Source: Planotetraspora phitsanulokensis
GTDB taxonomy: Bacteria > Actinomycetota > Actinomycetes > Streptosporangiales > Streptosporangiaceae
Length of the DNA: 64,000 nucleotides
Assembly: GCF_016863295.1 (NCBI RefSeq)
Contig: NZ_BOOP01000022.1
Span: 178,507-242,506 of the forward strand
Direction of reading: 5' to 3'
The position numbers were made by a program, and so were the translations under genes. Under the pieces are notes generated by a model, which made no database searches, was not told where the DNA came from, and saw only the letters and a program-made list of their open reading frames with translations. Below, piece by piece: positions 1 to 7,969 of this stretch. Position 1 is the stretch's first letter. Each line of letters starts with the position of its first letter.

Positions 1-524
1 GCCAAGGGCAGAACGGTTCGGCACAGAACGGTTCGGCGCAGAACGGCGCGGCAGAGAACGGCTCAGGGCAGAACGGCTCAGGGCAGAACGGTTCCGGGCA
101 GAACGGTTCCGGGCAGAACGGTTCCGGGCAGAACGGCTCGGGCGCGACGCGCCGGGCGCAGGCCACCCGGAACGGGGCGAGCCAGGCCGCCTCCGGTTCG
201 GCCGGGGTGACCGACGAGTCCTGGCCGGACGAGCCGTCTGACGACGACGAGGGCCCGGGAATGGCCATGGCCGGCGCGAGAGGCGGCCGGGTGTCCAGCC
301 CCGGCCTGGCCGCCGCGAAGTCGGCCGCGAGAGCCGCCGCTCAGGCGGGACCCCGCCAGGCGTGGCCCGAGTCGGTGCCGAGCCGCAAAGGCGCGTCCGC
401 GTCCGAGGCCGACGACGTCGACCCGTTGAACGACGCCAACGCCGAGGCGAGCGAGCTCAGCGGCATGGCGCTCATCCAGCGTGAGCTCGGCGGCCGGATC
501 ATCGAGGAGATCGACCACTCCTGA
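1..524 (+). CDS. dnaX: DNA polymerase III subunit gamma/tau, C-terminal end (partial)
   Basis: The gene runs in from the left edge; the frame is open from base 3 to the TGA at 522-524. What is visible is only the disordered, low-complexity C-terminal tail: a Q-N-G-S-G pentapeptide repeat, an Ala/Gly/Ser/Asp-rich linker, then a conserved-looking end (S-G-M-A-L-I-Q-R-E-L-G-G-R-I-I-E-E-I-D). That end closely resembles actinobacterial DnaX tails, and ybaB and recR lie downstream, the classic dnaX-ybaB-recR order. The protein is the clamp-loader ATPase of the replisome; its ATPase domains lie outside the window. Identification rests on the tail plus synteny. Confidence 0.85.
   Translation, partial: QGQNGSAQNGSAQNGAAENGSGQNGSGQNGSGQNGSGQNGSGQNGSGATRRAQATRNGASQAASGSAGVTDESWPDEPSDDDEGPGMAMAGARGGRVSSPGLAAAKSAARAAAQAGPRQAWPESVPSRKGASASEADDVDPLNDANAEASELSGMALIQRELGGRIIEEIDHS
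9..142 (+). repeat. 15-bp tandem repeat inside the dnaX linker
   Basis: About nine head-to-tail 15-bp units with core cagaacggttccggg encode N-G-S-G-Q / N-G-S-A-Q pentapeptides. Because the period is a multiple of three, unit gain or loss would change linker length but keep the frame. The last three to four units are nearly identical, suggesting recent slippage or strong homogenisation. Confidence 0.85.
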
Positions 525-530
525 CGGGGG

Positions 531-1937
531 TCACTCGTCGAGGCTGAGCCGTACCGACGCGGCGGCGTGGCGCTCGTCCCATTCCGGAAGCGCCGACACG
601 AGGCGTTCGAGCACCTCGACGTCGTCGTGCCCGGTCGTGGTCTGGGCGTAGGTCCACAGGTCGTCGATCGTGCCCCTCGTCAGCAGTCCGATGCGGACCC
701 GGGCCTCCAGCTCGTCTCGCGTCTGCCGGATGGCCGGGGCCTCCGAACGGGGAAGCAGCGGCCCCTGATACTGGCGGGCGACGGTCGCGAGGTCGCCGGC
801 CGCGAGCGCCTGCCGTACGGTCAGGAAATCCCCGGAGACCTCGCAGGTCAGCCTGTACGGCTTGGCGGCGATGGCCCTGGTCAGCTGGGACCGGAGGCGG
901 TGGATCTCGGCCCGGATCGTCACCGGGTTGCCGTCGTCGCCGTACAGCAGGTAGGAGAGTCTCTCGGCGGTCAGGCCGCGCGGGTGGCAGGCCAGCAGCG
1001 TGAGGATCTCCGCGTGCCTGAGCGACAGCGGGACCCGGATGCCGTCGAGGTAGGCGAAGGGGTGGTCGGCCCCGAGCAGGTTCAGCGTGAGCCGGGGGAC
1101 GGGGGACGAGTCCAGGGTGTGGAGCCGGTAGGCGTCCCCGAGAGGCTCGAGGAGGACGACGCGGCCGTCCGGCAGCACCATCCGGTCGCCGTGGTCGGGA
1201 AGCCGCACCCGCGCCCCGAGCCGCCGGTCGCCGGCGATGATCCGGCCGGTCAGGGTGACGAGAGTGCCGGAGCGGCCGGGGCGGTGGTAGCGCGCACGCA
1301 GCCGCTCGTCGTGCTCGCGCATCCACAACATGAGATGGCTCTCCGCCAGACGGGCCGCAGCGGCGACCAGGGCGACGGACGCGGGGTGGAGGGCGCGGGA
1401 GGTCCCGGTGATGTCGAGGCAGCCGAGCACGCCGCCCGAGTCGGGGTCGACGACGGGCGCGCCGGCGCAGGACCAGTCGTGCAGCGCGAGGGCCAGATGC
1501 TCGGCCGCGTAGACGTGCGCCGGCTTCTTCATGGCCAGCGCCGTGCCGATGCCGTTGGTGCCCACCGCCTGCTCCGACCAGTGGAAGCCGTCGGCCAGGC
1601 CGATCGTGTCGGCCTTCCTGCGGACCTGGTGGTGTCCCTCGCGCCACAGGACCAGGCCGTCGGCGTCGGTGATCACCATGATGTGCGCGGCCTCGTCGGC
1701 GATCTGCACCAGCGTGTGGCGGAGCATCGGGAGCAGCCGGCTCATCGGGTGGCTCGCCCGCGCGTCGCCGATCTCGTCGGTGTCGTAGACCAGTGGGGCC
1801 GCGTGCCGGTCGGGATCGATGCCGGCGTCGAGGGACCGGCGCCAGGACTCCAAGATGACCTTGCGCGGCCCGTCTTCGCCGGTGCGGTCACCCCTCATCA
1901 CCGCCTCGTGGAACCGGCGGACTGACAGGTCCGGCAT
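531..1937 (-). CDS. GAF-domain transcriptional regulator (AcoR-like sensor part)
   Basis: A 468-residue cytoplasmic protein. Residues about 70-190 form a GAF-type sensor domain (motifs G-L-A-D-G-F-H-W-S-E and G-T-N-G-I-G-T-A as in AcoR-family activators). The C-terminal part (about 305-365) looks like a winged helix (R-H-A-E-I-L-T-L-L-A ... V-T-I-R-A-E-I-H-R-L-R). There is no AAA+ domain, so it is not a sigma-54 activator. The ATG at 1937 was chosen over the TTG at 1940 because a GGGGGT ribosome-binding site lies at the right distance. It is convergent with dnaX, only 6 bp apart, and divergent from ybaB. The ligand and targets are unknown; family members often control aldehyde or acetoin oxidation genes, none of which are adjacent. 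Confidence 0.7.
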   Translation of the reverse strand: MPDLSVRRFHEAVMRGDRTGEDGPRKVILESWRRSLDAGIDPDRHAAPLVYDTDEIGDARASHPMSRLLPMLRHTLVQIADEAAHIMVITDADGLVLWREGHHQVRRKADTIGLADGFHWSEQAVGTNGIGTALAMKKPAHVYAAEHLALALHDWSCAGAPVVDPDSGGVLGCLDITGTSRALHPASVALVAAAARLAESHLMLWMREHDERLRARYHRPGRSGTLVTLTGRIIAGDRRLGARVRLPDHGDRMVLPDGRVVLLEPLGDAYRLHTLDSSPVPRLTLNLLGADHPFAYLDGIRVPLSLRHAEILTLLACHPRGLTAERLSYLLYGDDGNPVTIRAEIHRLRSQLTRAIAAKPYRLTCEVSGDFLTVRQALAAGDLATVARQYQGPLLPRSEAPAIRQTRDELEARVRIGLLTRGTIDDLWTYAQTTTGHDDVEVLERLVSALPEWDERHAAASVRLSLDE

Positions 1938-2457
1938 CAAGCACCCCCGGGTCTGTCGGGTGAAGCGTATGGAGGACGTCTCGACAACTGCCTAACATCC
2001 GAGACGGCATTTGCCAATCTCCAGGAGTAACCATTTGATCGCAACCTGTATGCAACGTAAGGCCGGTTACGTTTCTCTCGTCACGTCGGACGGCGACGAC
2101 CAGGCGTGATGGGAAGGGCGACTCCCTGCCGCTGGAGGGGGGACGGGAATCGGCCGGACCAGGATTCCGCATGGATGGGAACTGTGGGGGTAGCGCGGTT
2201 CCCATCCATGCGGTTCCTTCTGTCATTTCCGGTTAATGCCTCTTTTCCCGTTCATCGAACCTGTGGGGCGAGGCTGCCGAGAGGCCCGGTTGGCGCGCGT
2301 GTTGCGTACCCCTGCCTGCGCCTACGGCTCTTGACCTTCGTTTGTGATTGCGCTGCCGATTGCGGGGAACACGCAGGCGCGCCAGTGCCAGAACGGCCGC
2401 GAACCCCGTAGGCTCGTCGCGACGAACACGTCGCAGGACGCTGAGGAGCGCACGATT
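1938..2457. other. 520-bp divergent intergenic region with a long hairpin
   Basis: No convincing gene here; the short open frames look like chance. It must contain the promoters of the GAF regulator (leftward) and of ybaB-recR (rightward). Its one conspicuous structure is the inverted repeat at 2161-2218, listed separately. Confidence 0.6.
2161..2218. repeat. Long inverted repeat (16-bp perfect arms)
   Basis: Arms CCGCATGGATGGGAAC (2167-2182) and its exact complement (2198-2213) flank a 15-base loop. The stem can be extended by AGGA/TCCT beyond a small bulge. It lies about 245 bp before ybaB and is not followed by a T-run. It could be a 5'-UTR structure, a Rho-independent terminator of actinobacterial type, or a remnant of a small mobile repeat. 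Confidence 0.75.
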
Positions 2458-2805
2458 GTGAACCCAGGGGATGTCAACCTCCAGCAGTTGCTGGAGCAGG
2501 CTCAGCTGATGCAGCAGCAGCTCGTCTCCGCACAGCAGGAGCTCAGCGATGCGGAGGTCGAGGGCAGCGCGGGGGGCGGCCTCGTGGTCGCGACCGTGAA
2601 CGGCAGCGGCGAGTTGCTCGAGCTCGAGATCAGCCCGAACGCCATCGACGCGGGCGACCCGCAGGAGACCGCGGAGACGATCGCCGACCTCGTGCTCGCC
2701 GCCGTGCGAGACGCCGTCCGCGCGGCCGCGGAGCTGCAGCAGGAGAAACTCGGCCCGCTCGCACAGGGGCTCGGCGGTGGCCTCGGCCAGCTGCCGGGAT
2801 TCTAG
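2458..2805 (+). CDS. ybaB: YbaB/EbfC family nucleoid-associated protein
   Basis: A 115-residue protein of normal family length. The N-terminal half is a Gln-rich helix ([12 protein letters not shown]), followed by the small beta sheet ([14 protein letters not shown]) and the conserved long C-terminal helix with [10 protein letters not shown]. YbaB dimers bind DNA and help shape the nucleoid; the gene travels with recR and dnaX across bacteria. The GTG start at 2458 follows a GAGGAG ribosome-binding site at 2443-2448. recR begins 5 bp downstream, so the two are surely co-transcribed. Confidence 0.93.
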   Translation: MNPGDVNLQQLLEQAQLMQQQLVSAQQELSDAEVEGSAGGGLVVATVNGSGELLELEISPNAIDAGDPQETAETIADLVLAAVRDAVRAAAELQQEKLGPLAQGLGGGLGQLPGF

Positions 2806-2810
2806 AAGCC

Positions 2811-3410
2811 ATGTACGAAGGGGTCGTCCAGAATCTGATCGACGAGCTCGGGCTGCTGCCCGGCGTCGGTCCCAAGAGCGCGCAGCGCATCGCCTTCCAT
2901 CTGCTCGCCGCCGAGCCGGCGGATGTGAAGCGGCTTGCGCACGCGTTGCTCGAGGTCAAGGAGAAGGTCCGCTTCTGCCGGATCTGCGGCAACGTCGCCG
3001 CGGAGGCGGAGTGCCGGATCTGCCGGGACCAGCGGCGCGACCCGCATGTGATCTGTGTCGTCGAGGAGTCGAAAGACGTCGTGGCGGTCGAGAAGACCCG
3101 CGAGTTCCGTGGTCGCTACCACGTCCTCGGCGGGGCGATCAGCCCGATCGACGGCGTGGGTCCCGATGATCTGAAGATCCGCGAGCTGATGGCGCGCCTG
3201 GCCGACGGCCAGGTCACCGAACTGATCCTCGCGACCGACCCGAACCTCGAGGGCGAGGCGACGGCCACCTACCTGGCCAGGCTCGTCAAGCCCCTCGGGC
3301 TGAAAGTGACACGACTGGCCAGCGGTCTGCCTGTAGGCGGTGACCTCGAGTACGCCGACGAGGTCACCTTGGGCCGCGCTTTCGAAGGACGGAGGCTGCT
3401 GGATGTCTGA
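2811..3410 (+). CDS. recR: Recombination mediator protein RecR
   Basis: A 199-residue full-length RecR. An N-terminal helix-hairpin-helix ([11 protein letters not shown]) is followed by the C4 zinc finger (C-R-I-C ... C-R-I-C, about residues 56-71), a Toprim domain (V-V-E-E-S-K-D ... [11 protein letters not shown]) and the C-terminal Walker-B-like segment ([16 protein letters not shown]). RecR works with RecF and RecO to load RecA on gapped DNA. Its TGA overlaps the start of the next gene by 8 bp, implying translational coupling. Confidence 0.97.
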   Translation: MYEGVVQNLIDELGLLPGVGPKSAQRIAFHLLAAEPADVKRLAHALLEVKEKVRFCRICGNVAAEAECRICRDQRRDPHVICVVEESKDVVAVEKTREFRGRYHVLGGAISPIDGVGPDDLKIRELMARLADGQVTELILATDPNLEGEATATYLARLVKPLGLKVTRLASGLPVGGDLEYADEVTLGRAFEGRRLLDV

Positions 3411-3933
3411 AGAGCTGAACAACCTGGCCGAACGGGTTGCCGGACACGCCCAGAACTACATCGACGGGCTGACCCGCCTGGCGGGCGGCGAGGGCGGCGA
3501 CGCCATCCTGCCCCTGCTCCTGGTGGAGGTGGCGCAGGTCAGTCTCGCGGGCACCCAGCTCGGAGCCATGGAGGACGTGATCCTCAAGGGCAACGTCGAG
3601 CCCGCGCTGAGCGACGACCCCGACATCGACCCGCTCCGTACGGCTCTCGCCACGCGCCTCGGGCCGGTGGACGACTACGCCGAGGTGTTCGACCCGTACA
3701 AGGACACGGGCGTCACGCCGTACCGGCTGTCGGACGACCTGTCCGCGGTCGCGGCCGACCTGATCCACGGGCTGCGGCACTACTGGGCGGGCCGGCCGCT
3801 CGAGGCGCTGTGGTGGTGGCAGTACTCCTACTTCAACACGTGGGGGAATCACGCGGGCGCCGCGCTGCGCGCACTGCACGCGCTGGTCGCGCACACCCGT
3901 CTGGACGTGGTCGAGGAGAGCACGGTCGTCTGA
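3403..3933 (+). CDS. DUF5063 domain-containing protein
   Basis: A 176-residue soluble alpha-helical protein of unknown function. The start ATG at 3403 lies inside the end of recR and follows a GGAGG at 3391-3395. The conserved-looking C-terminal part has [15 protein letters not shown] and [10 protein letters not shown], matching actinobacterial DUF5063 proteins that sit next to recR. The fixed position hints at a DNA-repair or housekeeping link, but no biochemical role can be assigned from sequence. Confidence 0.85.
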   Translation: MSEELNNLAERVAGHAQNYIDGLTRLAGGEGGDAILPLLLVEVAQVSLAGTQLGAMEDVILKGNVEPALSDDPDIDPLRTALATRLGPVDDYAEVFDPYKDTGVTPYRLSDDLSAVAADLIHGLRHYWAGRPLEALWWWQYSYFNTWGNHAGAALRALHALVAHTRLDVVEESTVV

Positions 3934-3979
3934 TCGTCCATATGCTGATCTCGTCTGATCGGGTTTTGGGACCCCCAAG

Positions 3980-3985
3980 TACACT
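3980..3985 (+). promoter_or_regulatory. Possible -10 element of the lysC-asd operon
   Basis: TACACT matches the actinobacterial TANNNT -10 pattern 36 bp before the lysC start, in the 87-bp gap after the DUF5063 gene. No good -35 hexamer is visible at 17-18 bp, so this is only a candidate. Confidence 0.3.
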
Positions 3986-4020
3986 GTGAGCTCCACGTCC
4001 TGATTCGTTCGGAGATTCCT

Positions 4021-5295
4021 GTGGCGCTCGTTGTCCAGAAATACGGTGGTTCCTCCGTCGCCGACGCCGCCTGCATCAAGCGGGTCGCCCAGCGGATCGT
4101 GGCGACGAAAAAAGCCGGCAACGACGTCGTCGTGATCGTCTCCGCGATGGGCGACACCACCGACGAACTCCTCGAGCTGGCCAAGCAGGTGTCCCCGCTG
4201 CCTCCGGGCCGCGAACTCGACATGCTGCTCACCTCCGGAGAGCGGATCTCGATGGCGCTGCTGGCGATGGCGATCGCCAACCTGGGTCAGGAGGCGCGCA
4301 GCTTCACCGGATCCCAGGCGGGTGTCATCACCGACTCCTCGCACGGCAAGGCGCGCATCATCGACGTGACGCCCGGCCGGATCAGGGGGGCCCTCGACGC
4401 CGGGCAGATCGCGATCGTGGCCGGATTCCAGGGCGTGTCCCAGGACACCAAGGACATCACGACACTCGGCCGGGGCGGCTCGGACACCACCGCCGTCGCC
4501 CTGGCGGCCGCGCTCGGCGCGGACGTGTGCGAGATCTACACCGACGTGGACGGCATCTTCACCGCCGACCCGCGCATCGTCAGAACGGCCCGCCAGATCC
4601 CGCGGATCTCCTACGAGGAGACGCTGGAGATGGCCGCCTGCGGCGCCAAGATCCTCCACCTGCGATGCGTGGAGTACGCGCGGCGGTTCGGCCTGCCGAT
4701 TCACGTCAGAAGCTCGTTCAGCACCAGGGAAGGCACGTGGGTCGTCTCCGACCCCAAGATCGAAGGAACCGAGATGGAGCAGCCCATCATCTCCGGCGTC
4801 GCACACGACCGGAGCGAGGCCAAGATCACTGTGGTCGGCGTGCCGGACAAGGTCGGCGAGGCTGCGGCCATCTTCCGTACGCTGGCCGACGCCGAGATCA
4901 ACATCGACATGATCGTCCAGAACGTCTCGGCCGCCGCCACCGGGCGGACGGACATCTCGTTCACGCTGCCGACCAACGACAGCCAGACGGCGCTCACCGC
5001 GCTGAACAAGATGCAGAGCCAGGTCGGCTTCGAGAAGCTGCTCTACGACGACCAGATCGGCAAGGTCTCGCTGATCGGCGCCGGGATGCGGTCGCACCCG
5101 GGCGTCACCGCCCAGTTCTTCGGCGCACTCGCCGACGCCGGGGTGAACATCGAGATGATCTCGACCTCCGAGATCCGCATCTCCGTCGTCGTCGGGCAGA
5201 ACGATGTGGACTCGGCCGTCAACGCCGCGCACCGGGCGTTCGACCTCGACTCCGACCAGGTCGAGGCCGTGGTTTACGGAGGTACCGGACGATGA
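4021..5295 (+). CDS. lysC: Aspartate kinase (alpha chain)
   Basis: A 424-residue aspartokinase that phosphorylates L-aspartate, the first step toward lysine/diaminopimelate, threonine, methionine and isoleucine. The kinase domain starts with [10 protein letters not shown] (residues 4-13), with T-S-G-E-R-I-S and [10 protein letters not shown] motifs. Two ACT regulatory domains follow (about 265-340 and 345-420: V-V-G-V-P-D-K-V-G and [13 protein letters not shown]). This layout is the actinobacterial alpha2beta2 type, usually feedback-inhibited by Lys plus Thr. The GTG at 4021 gives the canonical N-terminus. It overlaps asd by 4 bp (ATGA). Confidence 0.97.
   Translation: MALVVQKYGGSSVADAACIKRVAQRIVATKKAGNDVVVIVSAMGDTTDELLELAKQVSPLPPGRELDMLLTSGERISMALLAMAIANLGQEARSFTGSQAGVITDSSHGKARIIDVTPGRIRGALDAGQIAIVAGFQGVSQDTKDITTLGRGGSDTTAVALAAALGADVCEIYTDVDGIFTADPRIVRTARQIPRISYEETLEMAACGAKILHLRCVEYARRFGLPIHVRSSFSTREGTWVVSDPKIEGTEMEQPIISGVAHDRSEAKITVVGVPDKVGEAAAIFRTLADAEINIDMIVQNVSAAATGRTDISFTLPTNDSQTALTALNKMQSQVGFEKLLYDDQIGKVSLIGAGMRSHPGVTAQFFGALADAGVNIEMISTSEIRISVVVGQNDVDSAVNAAHRAFDLDSDQVEAVVYGGTGR
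4774..5295 (+). other. lysC: Probable internal start producing the aspartate kinase beta chain
   Basis: In actinobacteria such as Corynebacterium, the beta subunit is made from an in-frame internal start at the beginning of the ACT region. Here an ATG (4774) opens [10 protein letters not shown], exactly that position, and is preceded by a GAAGGA ribosome-binding site at 4762-4767. The product would be 173 residues containing both ACT domains. This is inferred from homology and site position. Confidence 0.65.
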
Positions 5296-6362
5296 GCCGC
5301 AAGCCCACGCTGGCCGTGGTCGGTGCCACCGGAGCCGTCGGCACCGTCATGCTCGACATCCTGACCAACCGGTCCGACCTCTCCGAGGCGTACGGGGAGA
5401 TCCGGCTGATCGCCTCTCCGCGCTCGGCGGGGAAGGTGCTCCAGGTCCGCGGTGAGGACGTCGTCGTCCAGGCGCTGGCCCCCGAGGCGTTCGACGGGGT
5501 CGACATCGCGATGTTCGACGTGCCCGACGAGGTGTCCGCCGAGTGGGCGCCGATCGTCGCCTCGCGCGGCGCGGTCGCGGTGGACAACTCCGGCGCCTTC
5601 CGGATGGACCCCGACGTGCCGCTCGTGGTCCCCGAGTGCAACCCGGAGAAGGCGCTCGAGCGACCCAGGGGGATCATCGCCAACCCCAACTGCACGACCT
5701 TGTCGATGATGGCCGCCATGGGCGCCCTGCATCGGCAGTACGGCCTGCGCGAACTGGTGGTCGCGTCATACCAGGCGGTCTCCGGAGCCGGGATGATCGG
5801 CCCCGAGCGGCTCTACCAGGAGATCGAGGCCGTCGCGGGCGACCGGACGATGGGCACCGTCGCGGGTGACGTGCGCAAGGCCGTGCCCGACCTCGAGGGC
5901 TCGCCGTTCCCCGCTCCGCTGGTCCTCAACGTTGTGCCGTGGGCCGGCTCGCTCAAGGACGACGGCTGGTCGTCGGAGGAGCTCAAGGTCCGCAACGAGT
6001 CGCGCAAGATCCTCGGCATTCCGGATCTGAAGGTGTCGGCGACCTGCGTCCGCGTTCCGGTCGTGACCACCCATTCGCTGGCGGTCCACGCGACGTTCGA
6101 GCAGGAGATCACGGTGGAGGGCGCCCGGCAGGTGCTGGACGCCGCTCCGACCGTCGTGGTGCTGGACGACCCGGCGAACGGCGTCTTCCCGACTCCCGCC
6201 GACGTCGTGGGAACCGACCCGACCTACGTCGGCCGGATCCGCCAGGCGCTCGATTTCCCGAACACCCTGGATCTGTTCGTGTGCGGCGACAACCTCCGCA
6301 AGGGGGCGGCCCTGAACACCGCCGAAATCGCCGCCCTGGTAGCCGCCGAATTCTCGGCGTGA
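5292..6362 (+). CDS. asd: Aspartate-semialdehyde dehydrogenase
   Basis: A 356-residue enzyme that reduces aspartyl-phosphate to aspartate semialdehyde with NADPH, the step after LysC. The N-terminal dinucleotide motif is G-A-T-G-A-V-G (11-17). The catalytic cysteine is C134 in N-P-N-C-T-T; the substrate loop V-S-G-A-G and the T-T-H-S-L-A-V-H segment are present. The ATG overlaps the lysC stop as ATGA, so translation is coupled. A strong hairpin closes the operon 14 bp after the stop. Confidence 0.97.
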   Translation: MSRKPTLAVVGATGAVGTVMLDILTNRSDLSEAYGEIRLIASPRSAGKVLQVRGEDVVVQALAPEAFDGVDIAMFDVPDEVSAEWAPIVASRGAVAVDNSGAFRMDPDVPLVVPECNPEKALERPRGIIANPNCTTLSMMAAMGALHRQYGLRELVVASYQAVSGAGMIGPERLYQEIEAVAGDRTMGTVAGDVRKAVPDLEGSPFPAPLVLNVVPWAGSLKDDGWSSEELKVRNESRKILGIPDLKVSATCVRVPVVTTHSLAVHATFEQEITVEGARQVLDAAPTVVVLDDPANGVFPTPADVVGTDPTYVGRIRQALDFPNTLDLFVCGDNLRKGAALNTAEIAALVAAEFSA

Positions 6363-6375
6363 TCATGCAAAGATT

Positions 6376-6414
6376 CGCGCACAAGGGGTGTGACCAGCAC
6401 ACCCCTTGTGTGTG
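6376..6414. terminator. Bidirectional terminator between asd and the convergent secreted protein gene
   Basis: A perfect 13-bp stem CACAAGGGGTGTG / CACACCCCTTGTG with a 5-base loop (6380-6410), extended by alternating C-G and G-T pairs to 6376-6414. It lies between two convergent genes, the expected place for a shared intrinsic terminator. No T-run follows, as is usual in high-GC actinobacteria. Confidence 0.9.
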
Positions 6415-6429
6415 ATCACGCTGGATTGG

Positions 6430-7092
6430 TCAGCGGAAGAGGATGTCCCAGTGGGTGGGTTCGTCGGCGTAGACGTCGAGGGCCGGGCGTGATCCGGGCA
6501 TCGGGGGCGGACGGAAGAGATCGGCTCCGTCGCCTCTGACCTTCCAGAACCGGTACGTCCTGGTGATGTAGGAGTCGACGCACGCGTTGTGCGCGATGTC
6601 AACCTTGAAGCCGTGCCCGTGGCTGAAGCGGCCTCCCGCGTGGCCCTTCTCCGTCCCCCCGGTCACGGTGATCGGGCACCCGCTTGCGTATTTCAGGTCG
6701 ATCGCCTGCATGAGCGTGCCGTACCTGATGTCCTCCAGCGATGTGCAGGTGCGCCGATCGGCGTCCACGCAGTGCCCGCTCGACTTCCAGCCGAGGCCGG
6801 CGGCCAGGAGGTCGTGCATGGCCTCGGCCTGGTCCATCCGCACGGCCGTGGCGGAGGCGTCCCAGGTCTGGATCGTCGCGGTGAACGTGCCCACCAGGGA
6901 CTCGCTCGGTGGATCGACCCCGCGGGGCAGAGACGGAGGCTGCGGCGCCTCGGCCGTCGCCTGAGGGGCGGCAGCCGCGAGGACGACGGGGGCGGGTGCC
7001 GGAGTGCTCGCGAGGCTCGGCTGCGCGAGCAGGAGTAGCGCGAAGACGCAGGCCGCGCCGGCCAGGACCGACCATGACGGATGTATGCCCAT
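6430..7092 (-). CDS. Secreted M15/hedgehog-fold-like protein, putative
   Basis: A 220-residue exported protein. A signal peptide with a hydrophobic core (about 8-28) is followed by a Pro/Ala-rich linker, then a compact domain from about 65. The domain has S-H-G-H-G-F-K-V-D (157-165) and H-W-D (214-216), which parallel the zinc ligands of M15-type peptidases (SxHxxGxAxD and a late HxE/D). Four cysteines (C108, C116, C139, C171) could form disulfides. The likely substrate is peptidoglycan, but this is inference; the motif spacing is not classical. The ATG at 7092 has a GGGGAG ribosome-binding site. Confidence 0.6.
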   Translation of the reverse strand: MGIHPSWSVLAGAACVFALLLLAQPSLASTPAPAPVVLAAAAPQATAEAPQPPSLPRGVDPPSESLVGTFTATIQTWDASATAVRMDQAEAMHDLLAAGLGWKSSGHCVDADRRTCTSLEDIRYGTLMQAIDLKYASGCPITVTGGTEKGHAGGRFSHGHGFKVDIAHNACVDSYITRTYRFWKVRGDGADLFRPPPMPGSRPALDVYADEPTHWDILFR

Positions 7093-7115
7093 GTGCTCCC
7101 CGGTGACGGTGTGCT

Positions 7116-7143
7116 CATCGTGGCGGGGGAGCTCGCCATGATG
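7116..7143. repeat. Inverted repeat upstream of the secreted protein gene
   Basis: Ten-base arms catcgtggcg / cgccatgatg match at 9 of 10 positions around an 8-base loop, 24 bp before the start of the leftward secreted-protein gene. It could be an operator or a 5'-UTR hairpin. Confidence 0.4.
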
Positions 7144-7203
7144 ATCGATGCCACACTCCGCACCCGATCATTCCTGCCCAGGCGGGGAATTTGCCGGCAG
7201 CCG

Positions 7204-7223
7204 TCGATCATGTGGATGGTCGA
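7204..7223. promoter_or_regulatory. Candidate TetR operator
   Basis: TCGATCATgtggATGGTCGA is an inverted repeat with 8-bp arms (one mismatch) and a 4-base centre, 35 bp before the GTG of the tetR-type gene and in the divergent region with the secreted protein. Size, symmetry and position fit autoregulation by the adjacent TetR protein. Confidence 0.5.
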
Positions 7224-7258
7224 TGACCGGACACGGGTGAAAGCCGTACAGTGACGAA

Positions 7259-7906
7259 GTGGCCGAGAAGACACGCCAGCTGATCGTCGATACGGCCCTC
7301 CGGCTGTTCAAGGAGCGCGGTTTCGAGGCGACCACCATGCGTGCGATCGCCACAGAAGCCGGCATATCGGTAGGAAACGCCTACTACTACTTCGCGTCCA
7401 AGGAACAGCTCATCCAGGCCTACTACGACCGGGCCCAGGCCGAGCACGAGGCGGCCTGCTGCGAGGTGCTCGCCGTGGAGAGGTCGTTCGCCGGACGACT
7501 GGGCGGGGTGCTCCGGGAATGGGTGCGGATCTCGGAGCCCTACCACGAGTTCGCCGTGAAGTTCTTCAAGCACGCGGCCGAGCCCAGCAATCCCCTGAGC
7601 CCCTTCAGCCCGGAGTCGGCCCCGGCGCGGGAGTCGGCGATCGGCATCTACCGTCAGGTGGTCGACGGCTCGGACAGCCGCATCGATCCGGCTCTGCGCG
7701 AGGAGTTGCCCGAGCTGCTCTGGTTGTTGTCGATGGGCGTCGTGCTCTTCTGGGTCCACGACACCTCGCCCGGGTGTGAGCGCACCTACCGCCTGATCGA
7801 CCGTACGGTCTCCCTGGTCGACCGGCTCGTCGCCCTGTCGTACCTGCCCGGCATCAGGGGAGTGACCAAGGATTTCATCGACGTGGTCCGCGAGCTGCGC
7901 GCATGA
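7259..7906 (+). CDS. TetR family transcriptional regulator
   Basis: A 215-residue repressor-type protein. Residues about 8-55 are the TetR helix-turn-helix (T-A-L-R-L-F-K-E-R-G-F-E-A-T-T-M-R-A-I-A then S-V-G-N-A-Y-Y-Y-F-A-S-K). The rest is the helical ligand and dimerisation domain. GTG at 7259 is the only sensible start; no strong ribosome-binding site is visible, so the transcript may be leaderless. The F420-type oxidoreductase gene starts 63 bp downstream on the same strand and may be a target. Confidence 0.93.
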   Translation: MAEKTRQLIVDTALRLFKERGFEATTMRAIATEAGISVGNAYYYFASKEQLIQAYYDRAQAEHEAACCEVLAVERSFAGRLGGVLREWVRISEPYHEFAVKFFKHAAEPSNPLSPFSPESAPARESAIGIYRQVVDGSDSRIDPALREELPELLWLLSMGVVLFWVHDTSPGCERTYRLIDRTVSLVDRLVALSYLPGIRGVTKDFIDVVRELRA

Positions 7907-7969
7907 TCCTCCCGGCATACCGGCCGGTTGGTAAGGTCGGGTGAAAACGACTCGGTAAAAGAGGTGGCC

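Noticed and set aside
567..1925. Long open frame opposite the GAF regulator
   Set aside because: Arg/Gly/Val-rich composition and no domain; a typical antisense shadow in high-GC DNA.
3364..5232. 622-codon open frame opposite DUF5063 and lysC
   Set aside because: It overlaps well-identified genes and has the composition of an antisense shadow.
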